In this document: piece by piece, positions 17,287 to 26,049 of the stretch
Position numbering within the stretch: position 1 is the first letter of the stretch
How the letters are laid out: every line of letters begins with the position of its first letter
Assembly (NCBI RefSeq): GCF_003443895.1
Contig: NZ_QQOA01000035.1
Coordinates: 1 to 64,000 of the forward strand
Source: Paraburkholderia phosphatilytica
Lineage (GTDB): Bacteria; Pseudomonadota; Gammaproteobacteria; Burkholderiales; Burkholderiaceae
DNA: 64,000 bases
Direction: 5' to 3'
Program-made: the position numbers and the translations under genes
Notes under the pieces: model-generated
Told to the model about the DNA's origin: nothing
What the model saw: only the letters and a program-made list of their open reading frames with translations
Database searches by the model: none

Positions 17287-18966
17287 TCAGGTGAGTGCGG
17301 CGGCCGTGCGCGCGGTCGGTGCGCTGTCGTCGGGCGGCACGGCTTCGGTGCGGTCGCGGCCGCCGGACTTCGCTGCGTAGAGCGCCTGGTCCGCGCGGCT
17401 CATCAGCCGCTCGGGCAGATCGTCCGCGTTGAGCTCCGTGATGCCGATGCTGACGCTCAAGCCAGTCGACGCCGGCAGCTTCGTCGACTGCAACGTCTTC
17501 ACCCGCATCCGCAGACGCTCGACAGCCTCGTGCCCGGCCGAGAGCTTGGTGGACGGCAGCAGGATGCCGAACTCCTCGCCGCCCAGCCGCCCGATCGCAT
17601 CGCTCGCGCGCAGCTCCGCGCGGCAGCTCTCGACGAAGTGTTCGAGCGCTCGGTCGCCGATTGCGTGACCGAAGCGGTCGTTGATCTGCTTGAAGTGGTC
17701 GAGGTCGGCGATCGCCATGCACAGCGGTTCGCCGTTCGCGCGAGCCTGGTCGATCTCGCGCTTGAGCAGATCGAGGAAGTAGCGGCGCGACAGCGCGCCC
17801 GTCAGCGCGTCGTGGCGCGCTTCGGCGGAGAGCAGCGCGTTGGCGGACGTCAGCTGGTCGGCGAGGTCGCGCGTCGCTCGATGGTGACGGCGCTCGCGCG
17901 CCCACGACACCGAGATCACCCACGCAAGGCCGACCACGCCCGCCATCGTCAGGAACACGAGCAGGCGATCGCGCCGATGGTTCGCGAGCAGATCGGGCCA
18001 CGCGGCCACGGGGTCGACGAGATGCGCGGAGAGGCCCGAATTCAGGCCGATCCGCTCCTGGTACATGGCGGGCGTATTCAGATGCGGCGTGGTGACGAGC
18101 TGCGACCAGAGCGACGCCGGTATCCAGGGCGCCTGCCGGTGTTCGTCTTCGTTCGCGCTGTGGATCTGCAGGGTGGGGAAGTCGCTGCGCTTGTAGGTGC
18201 TCATCCGGTCCGTCGGGCTCATCTTGAGCACGGCGGCGTCCGGCAGCGCGCGGCCTTCGAGCGCGCTGTTGTGCGCCATGATGACGACGCCCTTATCGTC
18301 GGCGACGAAGGTGCCCGCGTGCGCGACCCAGTGCCGCAGCCGCGCGATGCCGACTTTCGCGACCACCGCGCCGACGAGCATGCCGTCGTCGTAGACGGGC
18401 GCGGCGATGAAGATGCCGGGCTCGCCGGTTTCGCGGCCCACGCCGTAGTTTTCAGCGAACGCGCCGAGCAGCACCTGCGAGATGTAGTGGCGCGTGCGCA
18501 TGTCGCGGCCGACGAACGTGTGTTCGGAGTCCGAGTTGCTCGATGCGATGCAGATGCCGTTCGCGTTGACAAGCCAGATGGTGTCGAGCCCGGAGAAGCC
18601 CTGCGCGTCGCGCAGGAAGCTGTTCACGGCAGTGAGATCGGTGCGCCCGACGAGCGCGGTGCGCAGCGCGGTTTCCGTGGTCGCGCCGCTCACGGCGTAG
18701 TCCTGCGATTGCGTCAGCGCGTGCTGGATCAGGCCCATCTCGGCCATCGTGCCCGGGATCGAGCGCGACATCGCGAGGTCGCTGGCGATGACCTCGGCCA
18801 TGTTATCGACGATCGAACTGGACATCTGGTGTTCCGTACGCAGCGTGGCGTCCAGCTCCTGCCGGACCATGCGGTCGGCGATCAGGCCGGCCACGAACCA
18901 GCACGCGATCAGCATCGCGAGGAAGCTGATCGGCCCGGTTGCCTGACGCAAGGAAGTCCTGTTCAT
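17287..18966 (-). CDS. Membrane-bound diguanylate cyclase with periplasmic sensor
   Basis: A 559-residue protein. TM1 is at about 14-32, a large periplasmic Cache-like sensor (with ENYGVGRETGEPGIFIAAPVYD) extends to about residue 325, TM2 is at about 340-360, and a GGDEF domain follows. The active site is GGEEF (462-466). An inhibitory RxxD motif (RASD) lies five residues before it, so product feedback is expected. It should make c-di-GMP in response to an extracytoplasmic signal. The start is ATG 18966 with AGAG upstream; a longer in-frame extension to 19050 has low-complexity Pro/Arg composition and is unlikely. Confidence 0.92.
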   Translation of the reverse strand: MNRTSLRQATGPISFLAMLIACWFVAGLIADRMVRQELDATLRTEHQMSSSIVDNMAEVIASDLAMSRSIPGTMAEMGLIQHALTQSQDYAVSGATTETALRTALVGRTDLTAVNSFLRDAQGFSGLDTIWLVNANGICIASSNSDSEHTFVGRDMRTRHYISQVLLGAFAENYGVGRETGEPGIFIAAPVYDDGMLVGAVVAKVGIARLRHWVAHAGTFVADDKGVVIMAHNSALEGRALPDAAVLKMSPTDRMSTYKRSDFPTLQIHSANEDEHRQAPWIPASLWSQLVTTPHLNTPAMYQERIGLNSGLSAHLVDPVAAWPDLLANHRRDRLLVFLTMAGVVGLAWVISVSWARERRHHRATRDLADQLTSANALLSAEARHDALTGALSRRYFLDLLKREIDQARANGEPLCMAIADLDHFKQINDRFGHAIGDRALEHFVESCRAELRASDAIGRLGGEEFGILLPSTKLSAGHEAVERLRMRVKTLQSTKLPASTGLSVSIGITELNADDLPERLMSRADQALYAAKSGGRDRTEAVPPDDSAPTARTAAALT

Positions 18967-19462
18967 CGGCTCTCTGATCCGTCCTGTCTGATACAGCGGG
19001 GGCGCGCGGGCAGCCGGACGTGGCGCCGGTCGATGGATCGGGCGGCGCATCCGCCTGGCCAGGCGGCGTTCGACCTCGCGGCAAGGGGCCGTGTCTCTCT
19101 TTTGCGATTTTAACCGTGCGGGGCGTCGCGCGAGCGTATTGTCGACTATCCCGCGCTGGCTTCCAGATGCCGCGCGGAAATGGAAGCGCTTTCCGGGCGC
19201 CCGTCTTTCGCCCTGAACGCGCCGATGTGGCCCGGGCGCGACGCCGGGCTGGCGGATCCGCGCGGAAACGCCGTCCGCGCGGACGATTTGAGCCCGAAAG
19301 GTTGTGCCTGAAACACAGGTTGTAGTACTGTCGTGCCGTCCAAAACAAGGAAAGCTGCGCCGCCCTCCTGGGCAGCGTCCGCGGCCGCCGGGGGGGCGGT
19401 CCGAATCCGCGCTCGATCCGAGCCGGCCAGCGCGCCATCAACGCTAACGAATTTCTGCGCTC
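18967..19462. other. Intergenic region upstream of the ABC transporter
   Basis: About 500 bases lie between the divergent cyclase and ABC genes. I see no gene with family signature or a good start. A less GC-rich patch at 19300-19350 (GTTGTAGTACTG) is the likeliest promoter area for the + strand operon, but no clear -35/-10 pair stands out. Confidence 0.4.
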
Positions 19463-19591
19463 ATGCGTTCTGTCATGCCTGATTTCCGCTTTCCGGACCG
19501 ATCTTTCGACTGCCTTGCAACGCCCGCCGCCCGGCTCGTGCCGGTCGTGTGCGCGCGCCTGCCGGCCTACGCCTGCGGGGAGGGCGCCTGA
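19463..19591 (+). CDS. Possible 42-residue leader ORF coupled to the ABC permease
   Basis: An open frame from ATG 19463 (or ATG 19475) ends in TGA at 19589-19591, sharing the A of the permease ATG (TGATG). The strong GGGGAGGG site of the permease lies inside it. The peptide has four Cys and no recognised motif. It could be a coupled leader or chance; codon composition is not decisive. Confidence 0.25.
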   Translation: MRSVMPDFRFPDRSFDCLATPAARLVPVVCARLPAYACGEGA

Positions 19592-21342
19592 TGGATTTCA
19601 GCTTCAACCTGAATCGCACGGCCAATGCGTCCGCATGGCGTGTACTGCCGAACCGCTGGGACTTCGTCGCGTTCCCGCTGATCATCTGCGCGCTCGCGAT
19701 GGCCACCGTCGGGTTTCACCAGACGCTCGCGCCGATCTCGACACTGAAGACCCAGGCCATCTCGCTTGATCCTTCGAACCTGCCCGAGTACGCGATGCGC
19801 ACCACGCTGCGCATGCTCGCGGCGATGGTCGCGTCGCTCGTGTTTACGCTGGTCTACGGCACGCTTGCGGCGAAGAGCCGCCGCGCGGGCCAGGTGCTGG
19901 TGCCGATCCTCGACATCCTGCAGTCGGTGCCGGTGCTCGGCTACATTTCGTTTACGGTCACGTTCTTCATCGCGCTGTTTCCGTCGCGCGTGCTGGGCGC
20001 CGAGCTCGCCGCGATCTTCGCGATCTTCACGAGCCAGGCCTGGAACATGACGTTCAGCTTCTATCAGTCGCTGCGCACGGTGCCGCGCGATCTCGATGAA
20101 GTGTCGCGCGGCTTTCACCTCACCGCGTGGCAGCGCTTCTGGAAGCTCGAAGTGCCGTTCTCGATGCCGGGCCTGATCTGGAACATGATGATGTCGATGT
20201 CGGGCGGCTGGTTCTTCGTCGTCGCGTCGGAGGCCATCACCGTCGGCAACAACACGATCACGCTGCCGGGTATCGGCGCGTACCTGGCGCAGGCCATCTC
20301 GGACAAGAATCTCGCTGCGATCGGCTGGGTGATTCTCACGATGACGGTCGTGATCCTCGCATACGACCAGTTCCTGTTCCGTCCGCTCGTCGCATGGGCC
20401 GACAAGTTCCGCATGGAGAACACGAGTTCGGGGGACGCCCCCGAGTCGTGGCTGCTCGACCTGATCCGCCGCACGCGGCTGATTCACCGTCTGCTCGTGC
20501 CCGTCGGCTGGCTGTTCGCCCGCGCGGCGCGCATTCCGCTGCAACTGCCGACGCTGCAGCAGGTCGGCTTTGCCGGCGAGCCCAACAGGAAGCCGTCGAA
20601 GATCGGCGACATCGTCTGGTCGGCGATCGTGATCGTCGTCACGCTCTACGTCGTGTTCCGGGTGGTGTCGTATGTGCGCACCGGCGTGACGATGGGCGAG
20701 GTGGGCCACGTGTTCGTGCTCGGCCTGATCACGCTGTTGCGGGTCATTGTGCTGATCGCGATCGCCTCGGTGGTGTGGGTGCCGGTCGGCGTGCTGATCG
20801 GGCTACGACCGGCGCTTGCCGAAAAGGTCCAGCCGCTCGCGCAGTTCCTCGCGGCGTTCCCGGCGAACCTGCTGTTCCCGGTGTTCGTGATTGTGATCGT
20901 GAAGTTCAACCTGAACGCCGATGTGTGGCTGTCGCCGCTGATCGTGCTCGGTACGCAGTGGTATATCCTGTTCAACGTGATTGCAGGCGCGTCCGCGTAT
21001 CCGAACGACTACAAGGAAGCGTCGGCGAACTTCCGCATCCGTGGCTGGCAGTGGTGGAAGCAGGCAATGCTGCCGGGCATCTTCCCGTACTACGTGACCG
21101 GCGCGATCACCGCGTCGGGTGGCGCGTGGAATGCGAGCATCGTCGCCGAGGCGGTGCAGTGGGGCAACACCAAGGTCGTCGCGCACGGGCTGGGCGCATA
21201 CATCGCGCAGACCACCGCCGACGGCGACTACCCGAAGATCATCCTCGGCATCGCCGTGATGTCGCTGCTGGTGACGTTGTTCAACCGTCTGCTGTGGCGT
21301 CCGATGTACGCCTATGCCGAGTCGAAGCTCCGTCTCGACTGA
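19591..21342 (+). CDS. ABC transporter permease with two fused permease domains (nitrate/sulfonate/taurine class)
   Basis: The 583-residue protein is two SsuC/TauC-like permeases in one chain. The first has about six membrane segments to about residue 270, with EAA loop DEVSRGFHLTAWQRFWKLEVPFSMP. The second spans about 340-575, with YKEASANFRIRGWQWWKQAMLPGIFP. Either half alone would resemble a normal 250-residue subunit, so the fusion supplies the complete membrane part. It starts at ATG 19591 after GGGGAGGG. The ATPase gene follows 20 bases later. No substrate-binding protein is adjacent, so the substrate (anion, sulfonate or metal) is unknown. Confidence 0.9.
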   Translation: MDFSFNLNRTANASAWRVLPNRWDFVAFPLIICALAMATVGFHQTLAPISTLKTQAISLDPSNLPEYAMRTTLRMLAAMVASLVFTLVYGTLAAKSRRAGQVLVPILDILQSVPVLGYISFTVTFFIALFPSRVLGAELAAIFAIFTSQAWNMTFSFYQSLRTVPRDLDEVSRGFHLTAWQRFWKLEVPFSMPGLIWNMMMSMSGGWFFVVASEAITVGNNTITLPGIGAYLAQAISDKNLAAIGWVILTMTVVILAYDQFLFRPLVAWADKFRMENTSSGDAPESWLLDLIRRTRLIHRLLVPVGWLFARAARIPLQLPTLQQVGFAGEPNRKPSKIGDIVWSAIVIVVTLYVVFRVVSYVRTGVTMGEVGHVFVLGLITLLRVIVLIAIASVVWVPVGVLIGLRPALAEKVQPLAQFLAAFPANLLFPVFVIVIVKFNLNADVWLSPLIVLGTQWYILFNVIAGASAYPNDYKEASANFRIRGWQWWKQAMLPGIFPYYVTGAITASGGAWNASIVAEAVQWGNTKVVAHGLGAYIAQTTADGDYPKIILGIAVMSLLVTLFNRLLWRPMYAYAESKLRLD

Positions 21343-21362
21343 AGTCCTTGAGGCAAACCGCG

Positions 21363-22709
21363 ATGCAAAATCCTAAAGTCTCTCCCGCCGCCGCACCCGT
21401 GCAGACGCCGCCGATGCCACCGCGCCTCGGCGAGGAAATCCTCAACGTCAAGGACGTGTGCCGCGGTTTTAACAAGAGCCAGGGCGAGCTGCTGGTGCTC
21501 GATGGCGCGAACCTGCAGCTGCGCGAAGGCGAGATCGTCGGGCTGCTCGGCCGTTCGGGCTCGGGCAAGTCGACGCTGCTGCGCATCATCGCCGGCCTGA
21601 TCGAGCCGACCGACGGCACCGTGACCTACAAGGGCAAGCCGCTCGATGGTCCGGCCGAAGGCGTCGCGATGGTGTTCCAGACCTTCGCGCTGTTCCCGTG
21701 GCTGACCGTGCTGCAGAACGTGGAAGCGGGGCTGGAAGCGCTCGGCGTCGGCGCGCGCGAACGCCGCGAGCGCGCGCTGGCCGCGATCGACCTGATCGGT
21801 CTCGACGGTTTCGAGAATGCATACCCGCGCGAGTTGTCGGGCGGCATGCGCCAGCGTGTGGGTTTTGCGCGGGCGCTGGTGGTCGATCCGACGCTGCTGC
21901 TGATGGACGAGCCGTTCTCCGCGCTCGACGTGCTGACGGCCGAGACGCTGCGTACCGACCTGCTGGACCTGTGGACGCAAGGGCGCATGCCGATCAAGTC
22001 GGTACTGATCGTCACGCACAACATCGAGGAAGCGGTGTTCATGTGCGACCGCATCCTGGTGCTGTCGTCGAACCCGGGGCGCGTGATTGCCGAGATCAAG
22101 GTGCCGTTCAAGCATCCGCGCAACCGTCTGGATCCGGCGTTCCGCAAGCTGGTGGACGACATCTACGCAAAGATGACGGCGCGCCAGACCGGCGAGACGA
22201 CGAAGAAGGGACTGGAGCCCGGTTCGTGGCTGCCGCATGTGTCGACCAACCTGATGGCCGGTCTGATCGAGACGCTGGCGGCCGCACCGTACCATGGCCG
22301 CGCGGACATGCCGGAAATCGCGCGTTCGCTGCATCTCGAGGTGGACGATCTGTTCCCGATCGCCGAAGTGCTGCAGCATCTCGGCTTTGCCGACGTGCGC
22401 GAGGGCGACATTTTCCTGACGCCGCCCGCGCGCGTGTTCGCGGAATTCGGCACGCAGGAACGCAAGCTGATGTTCGCCGATCACCTGCTCAAGCACGTGC
22501 CGCTCGCGGCGCGGATCAAGAAGGTGCTGAACGAGCGGCCGGGGCATCGCGCGCCGCGCGTGCGCTTCGAGCAGGAACTGGAAGACTTCCTGTCCGACAA
22601 CGCGGCGGAAGAGACGCTCGACGCGGTGATCAACTGGGGCCGTTATGGCGAGATCTTCTCGTACAACGACCAGACGGAAATCTTCAGCCTCGAGGACGTC
22701 GAGTCCTGA
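21363..22709 (+). CDS. ABC transporter ATPase with C-terminal AAA-associated domain
   Basis: A 448-residue protein. The ATPase domain occupies about 25-275, with Walker A GRSGSGKST, signature LSGGMRQR, Walker B LLMDEPFSALD and His in VTHNIEEA. A second domain of about 150 residues (about 295-448, YHGRADMPEIARSLHLEVDDLFPIAEVLQHLGF) is the AAA-associated C-terminal domain found on some nitrate/sulfonate-type ATPases, probably regulatory. It forms an operon with the fused permease, followed by a terminator. The C-terminal part begins with a winged-helix-like pattern; its ligand is unknown. Confidence 0.9.
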   Translation: MQNPKVSPAAAPVQTPPMPPRLGEEILNVKDVCRGFNKSQGELLVLDGANLQLREGEIVGLLGRSGSGKSTLLRIIAGLIEPTDGTVTYKGKPLDGPAEGVAMVFQTFALFPWLTVLQNVEAGLEALGVGARERRERALAAIDLIGLDGFENAYPRELSGGMRQRVGFARALVVDPTLLLMDEPFSALDVLTAETLRTDLLDLWTQGRMPIKSVLIVTHNIEEAVFMCDRILVLSSNPGRVIAEIKVPFKHPRNRLDPAFRKLVDDIYAKMTARQTGETTKKGLEPGSWLPHVSTNLMAGLIETLAAAPYHGRADMPEIARSLHLEVDDLFPIAEVLQHLGFADVREGDIFLTPPARVFAEFGTQERKLMFADHLLKHVPLAARIKKVLNERPGHRAPRVRFEQELEDFLSDNAAEETLDAVINWGRYGEIFSYNDQTEIFSLEDVES

Positions 22710-22753
22710 TCGAGGCACCGCTCGCCGCGCAAAGGCGAGCGCGACGCAAGACC

Positions 22754-22778
22754 AAACGGCGGCCGCGAGCCGCCGTTT
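22754..22778. terminator. Terminator between the ABC operon and the lipoprotein genes
   Basis: A perfect 9-bp stem AAACGGCGG / CCGCCGTTT with a 7-base loop. Its T-tracts are short on both strands; the position between convergent units suggests bidirectional use. Confidence 0.65.
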
Positions 22779-22808
22779 CCGCATCTGAAGCGGGATACGC
22801 GCGCGACG

Positions 22809-23321
22809 TTACTGCAGCGTGCCCCAGCGGTCGACCGCAGGCTCCGCCGACGCCCACTTCCAGCCCGTGGCCTGCTGGCAGGCGCTGGCGGTGAACCAGT
22901 ACACCTTCGAATCCGGCTTCTCGCCATCCACGACCGAGAACGCGAACTCCTTGCAGATCGCGAGCGAGGTGTTGAACGCGCGCGTGACGCGCACCTCGCC
23001 GTGACCGTTCTCGACCGGCAACCTGTGCTTGACCCGCCACGGCTTCGAATCGCCCACCGGCATGCCGCCGACGAGCGCTGCGATCGCATTCTGCTGATCT
23101 TCGTGCATCGTGCGCGAGTAGTAGTTCACGGCTTCGTCCGTGGCGGCCTGCACGGCAATGCCGACACCGAAGCCGACCGCCGGATTCGCGGTCACGGCGC
23201 CAGTGGCGACACCTGCGACCGCGCCGCTCGCGGCGCCGATCGACGAGCAGCCGGAGAGCCCGAGGCCCGCGCCGGCGCACGCCAGGGCGGCGAGCGCTGA
23301 CAGCATCACGCGCGTCTTCAT
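22809..23321 (-). CDS. Putative lipoprotein, paralogue of its upstream neighbour
   Basis: A 170-residue precursor with a lipoprotein signal (LGLSGCSS, modified Cys near residue 25) and a Gly/Ala-rich glycine-zipper-like segment (GAASGAVAGVATGAVTANPAVGFGVG). A soluble C-terminal domain ends WKWASAEPAVDRWGTLQ. It shares length, layout and this C-terminal motif with the protein encoded directly upstream, so the two arose by tandem duplication. The ATG at 23321 overlaps the upstream stop (ATGA), giving coupled translation. Function unknown; probably outer-membrane anchored. Confidence 0.82.
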   Translation of the reverse strand: MKTRVMLSALAALACAGAGLGLSGCSSIGAASGAVAGVATGAVTANPAVGFGVGIAVQAATDEAVNYYSRTMHEDQQNAIAALVGGMPVGDSKPWRVKHRLPVENGHGEVRVTRAFNTSLAICKEFAFSVVDGEKPDSKVYWFTASACQQATGWKWASAEPAVDRWGTLQ

Positions 23322-23893
23322 TGCAGCGAGCCCCAGCGTTCGGTGGCCGGTTCCGCCGACGCCCACTTCCACACGTTGCCGTCGCGACAGATCGACGCGA
23401 CGTAGAACGCGCTCGATGCGGCCGCATCTTTCGTGGCGGGGCGATCGACGGAGAACACGATCTCCTTGCAGTCGAGCGGGCCGGTGCTGATCGTGCGGCT
23501 CACCGTGACGCGGCCGTGCTCGTCGGCTTCGATCGGCACCGTGTGCGTGACGCTCCATGGCGCGACCGCGCCGACGTCGAGCGGGCCCGCGGCGGTGGCG
23601 ATCATGTCCTGGGTATTCCGGTGTACTACGCGTTCGCTGTACTGCACGCCGGCTCGTGCCGCCGCGACCGCGCCAAGACCGATGCCGGTGGCGACCGCGG
23701 CGTTGTTCGTGACCTTCGCGGCGATGGCCGCGCCGGCGATACCGGCGCTTGCCGTCGCGCCCTCGGTGTACAGCGAGCTGCAGCCGCTCAGCGTGGCCAC
23801 GGCTGCCGCGGCGAGCGTCGCGATGGCGATGGCGCCGGAACGCCATGCGGTGAAGGGCCGATGACTGGCGAACCGGTGCGTCGTGTTGTGCAT
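23318..23893 (-). CDS. Putative lipoprotein, first of a tandem pair
   Basis: A 191-residue precursor with lipobox ATLSGCSS (Cys near 38) and an Ala/Gly-rich segment (AGIAGAAIAAKVTNNAAVATGIGLGAV) that could insert in membrane. The C-terminal domain has a conserved Cys pair (LDCKEIVFSV, ASICRDGN) and ends WKWASAEPATERWGSLQ. Its partner downstream has the same pattern, including the Cys positions. The Cys may form a periplasmic disulfide. The family is unknown to me. Confidence 0.8.
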   Translation of the reverse strand: MHNTTHRFASHRPFTAWRSGAIAIATLAAAAVATLSGCSSLYTEGATASAGIAGAAIAAKVTNNAAVATGIGLGAVAAARAGVQYSERVVHRNTQDMIATAAGPLDVGAVAPWSVTHTVPIEADEHGRVTVSRTISTGPLDCKEIVFSVDRPATKDAAASSAFYVASICRDGNVWKWASAEPATERWGSLQ

Positions 23894-24241
23894 TTTCCCT
23901 GTCTCTTGCCTGGTGCGGATGTTTCAGTGCGACGCGCGGATGGCTGGCGCGAGACCCGTGTCACGCGCGCGCCGCGCCGTGCCGCGCGTATCGCTGCCGC
24001 ATTGTGCAGCATGGAATTTGTGAATGGGATGGTGAAAATGCAAGCAATTGCAAAAGGACGTGCGGATGCGCGTGGATTCTGTTTTGAGCTTCGAATCCAC
24101 GGAGCGTCCGTCACACAGGAGAGGGGTGCCGCGAGGCCATTCTTACCGCTGCATCGCGTGCGGAGCGGGAACGCTTGCCGGCTGACTTTCCGGCTGCTTA
24201 CTCAGGCATCGCGACGTGTCGAATGAGCCGCATCGTGGGGC
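23894..24241. other. Intergenic region upstream of the lipoprotein pair
   Basis: There are 348 bases with no supported gene. A lower-GC patch at 24010-24060 (repeated GCAA: TGCAAGCAATTGCAAAAG) probably carries the promoter of the minus-strand lipoprotein genes. I checked it for a -24/-12 element on the minus strand and found none. Confidence 0.4.
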
Positions 24242-25306
24242 TCATTCGGAATCGTCGTCGGTCGTTCCGTCCTCGTCGGGGCCGTAGCTGCTCAGACGGT
24301 TGTAGAGCGTCTTGAGACTCACGCCGAGCGCCTTGGCGGCGCGGCGCTTGTCGCCGCCGCAATACTTGAGCGTGCCGAGGATGATCTGCTTCTGCGCGTC
24401 GGCGAGCGGCGTGCCGATCCACACGCTCATCGAATCGCCTTGCGTGAGCGGCTTCTTCACGCGCGACGCGAGATGCGGATGCGGCAGCTCGACCGACTTC
24501 TCCGCGAGAATGAACGCGCGGTAGATCGCGTTCTTGAGCTCGCGCACATTGCCGGGCCACGACCACGCGCGCAGCGTTTCGATCGCGCGCTTGCTGAACA
24601 CCTTGCTCGTGCCTTCCTGCTCGTTGAGCGACTGCAGGAAGTGCTGCGCGAGCAGCACGCGGTCGCCGTCGCGTTCGCGCAATGGCGGCGCGCGCAACGG
24701 AAATACGGCGAGGCGATACATCAGGTCTTCGCGCAGGCCGTTCTCTTTCACCGCGACGGCGGGGTCGCGATTGGTCGCCGCGATCACGCGAACGTCGGAG
24801 CGGATCAGGTCCGTGCCGCCCACGCGATAGAACGTGCCGCTCTCGAGCGCGCGCAGCAGTTTCACCTGCCGCACGGGCGACATCTCGGTCACTTCGTCGA
24901 GGAACAGCGTGCCGCCGTTCGCATGCTCGAAGTAGCCGACGCGTCCCTGCACGGCGCCGGTGAAGCTGCCCTTCTCGTGGCCGAAGAGTTCCGCTTCGAT
25001 CAGTTCGTCGGGAATCGCGCCGCAGTTCACGGCGATGAAGGGCGCGTCGTGCCGCGCGCTGTGATCGTGGATCGTGCGGGCAATCAGCTCTTTGCCGGTA
25101 CCCGATTCGCCGATGATCAACGCGGTCGCGTCGGTCGCGGCCACGCGCTCGATCTGTTCGTACAGCTCGAGCATCACCGGCGACGATCCGTACAGCAGCC
25201 CATACGATGTGAGGCCCGTGCCACCCGTTTCGATTCGTGGCTTCACCTGCGAATCTTGCGGGCCATCGGCGCTCACATCAGGCGAGTCAAGATCGGTTGA
25301 TGCCAT
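24242..25306 (-). CDS. Sigma-54 enhancer-binding protein lacking a receiver domain
   Basis: A 354-residue protein: a short N-terminal tail (about 45 residues), the AAA+ domain (Walker A GESGTGKE, Walker B GGTLFLDEVTEM, GSFTGA loop, arginine finger region), and a C-terminal Fis-type helix-turn-helix (RRAAKALGVSLKTLYNRLSSYG). It activates sigma-54 RNA polymerase. With no receiver, GAF or PAS domain it resembles PspF/HrpS, so control must come from a partner or from its level. The sigma-54 contact loop has Ser in place of the usual Ala (GAFTGA). The DNA-binding helix is very similar to that of the second regulator at 26681. I chose ATG 25306; a TTG at 25327 is possible. Confidence 0.9.
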   Translation of the reverse strand: MASTDLDSPDVSADGPQDSQVKPRIETGGTGLTSYGLLYGSSPVMLELYEQIERVAATDATALIIGESGTGKELIARTIHDHSARHDAPFIAVNCGAIPDELIEAELFGHEKGSFTGAVQGRVGYFEHANGGTLFLDEVTEMSPVRQVKLLRALESGTFYRVGGTDLIRSDVRVIAATNRDPAVAVKENGLREDLMYRLAVFPLRAPPLRERDGDRVLLAQHFLQSLNEQEGTSKVFSKRAIETLRAWSWPGNVRELKNAIYRAFILAEKSVELPHPHLASRVKKPLTQGDSMSVWIGTPLADAQKQIILGTLKYCGGDKRRAAKALGVSLKTLYNRLSSYGPDEDGTTDDDSE

Positions 25307-25596
25307 AAACAGGATTGTCCAGTACAAAAAAGACGAGGCGCGCGAAGCGTGGCGTTCATCGCCATCTGCTTCGCACGCGATCGGTTCACTATCTCATAGA
25401 TGCAATTTAACCACCTGGCGCGGTGCAAGGGCAATCCGCATGCCAGGCGCCATCGCGCTTTGCGATACCGGTGGCAAGATTGACCGTGACGCTTTGCGTG
25501 TGCGGCACAAATGTCCGGCCTGGCGCTTACGACCTTCATGTGCTTACCTTGAAAGCGACGGAACTCGCGCGGCGAGATTCGATCGAGAGGGAAAGC
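25307..25596. other. Divergent region between the two sigma-54-linked units
   Basis: This 290-base stretch separates the minus-strand activator from the DUF883 gene. It holds no gene. A weak minus-strand GG-N10-GC match ending in TTGCA lies at 25415-25401 and could drive the activator gene; its -24 half is poor (GGTGGT), so I do not count it. Confidence 0.4.
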
Positions 25597-25612
25597 GGGC
25601 GCGGTGTTTGCA
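25597..25612 (+). promoter_or_regulatory. Sigma-54 (-24/-12) promoter of the DUF883 operon
   Basis: gGGCgCG-gtgt-TTGCA matches the consensus TGGCACG-N4-TTGCW at all but the first T and the A of the -24 block. GG (25598-25599) and GC (25610-25611) are exactly 10 bases apart. A start site near 25623 would give a leader of about 48 bases to ATG 25671. Confidence 0.7.
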
Positions 25613-25670
25613 GCGCTTCGATTGGTCGCCGGATAAAGCGGCCGCTGTCTGAATCTCACGGAGTGTCGCA

Positions 25671-25988
25671 ATGAGCCATACGACTGACCAGCTCTCGCTG
25701 GGCAAACAGAAAATCGTCGAAGACCTCCGGGTGCTGCTCACCGACTCGGAGGAAATGCTCCGGCTCGCGAAGAGCGTGCCGGGTGAAGGCGTGGACAAGC
25801 TGCGCGAACGTCTGCGGCATCACGCCGACTCGTTGCAGGACACGCTGTCGGACGCGCAGACGGCCGCGCACCGCGGCTATCGCGTTGCCACCGTGAACGT
25901 GGAGCGCCACGTGCGTCATAACCCGTGGCAGTCGCTCGGCATCGCGGCAGGCGTCGGATTCCTGGTCGGCGTGCTCGTTGCGCGCTGA
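25671..25988 (+). CDS. DUF883 (ElaB/YqjD-type) membrane protein
   Basis: A 105-residue protein: an amphipathic helical N-terminal part (about 10-75, charged, coiled-coil-like) and a C-terminal hydrophobic glycine-zipper segment NPWQSLGIAAGVGFLVGVLVAR that anchors it in the inner membrane. In E. coli, relatives ElaB and YqjD are stationary-phase or stress proteins, and YqjD tethers ribosomes. Here it follows a near-consensus sigma-54 promoter and precedes a second small membrane protein by 61 bases, so the two are probably one RpoN-dependent unit. Confidence 0.9.
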   Translation: MSHTTDQLSLGKQKIVEDLRVLLTDSEEMLRLAKSVPGEGVDKLRERLRHHADSLQDTLSDAQTAAHRGYRVATVNVERHVRHNPWQSLGIAAGVGFLVGVLVAR

Positions 25989-26049
25989 TGCCGCTGATGC
26001 ATGAAGCGGCAGAGACCGACCACATCAAATCAAAAAGGAGGATCGCAAC

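Noticed and set aside
20127..21362. Long upstream extension of the ABC ATPase frame
   Set aside because: The part before ATG 21363 overlaps the permease in another frame and has Arg/Ala/Gly shadow composition; the ATPase homology starts after 21363.
25401..25415. Minus-strand sigma-54-like GG-N10-GC match before the activator gene
   Set aside because: TTGCA is good, but the -24 half is GGTGGT instead of GGCACG, so it is too weak to list.
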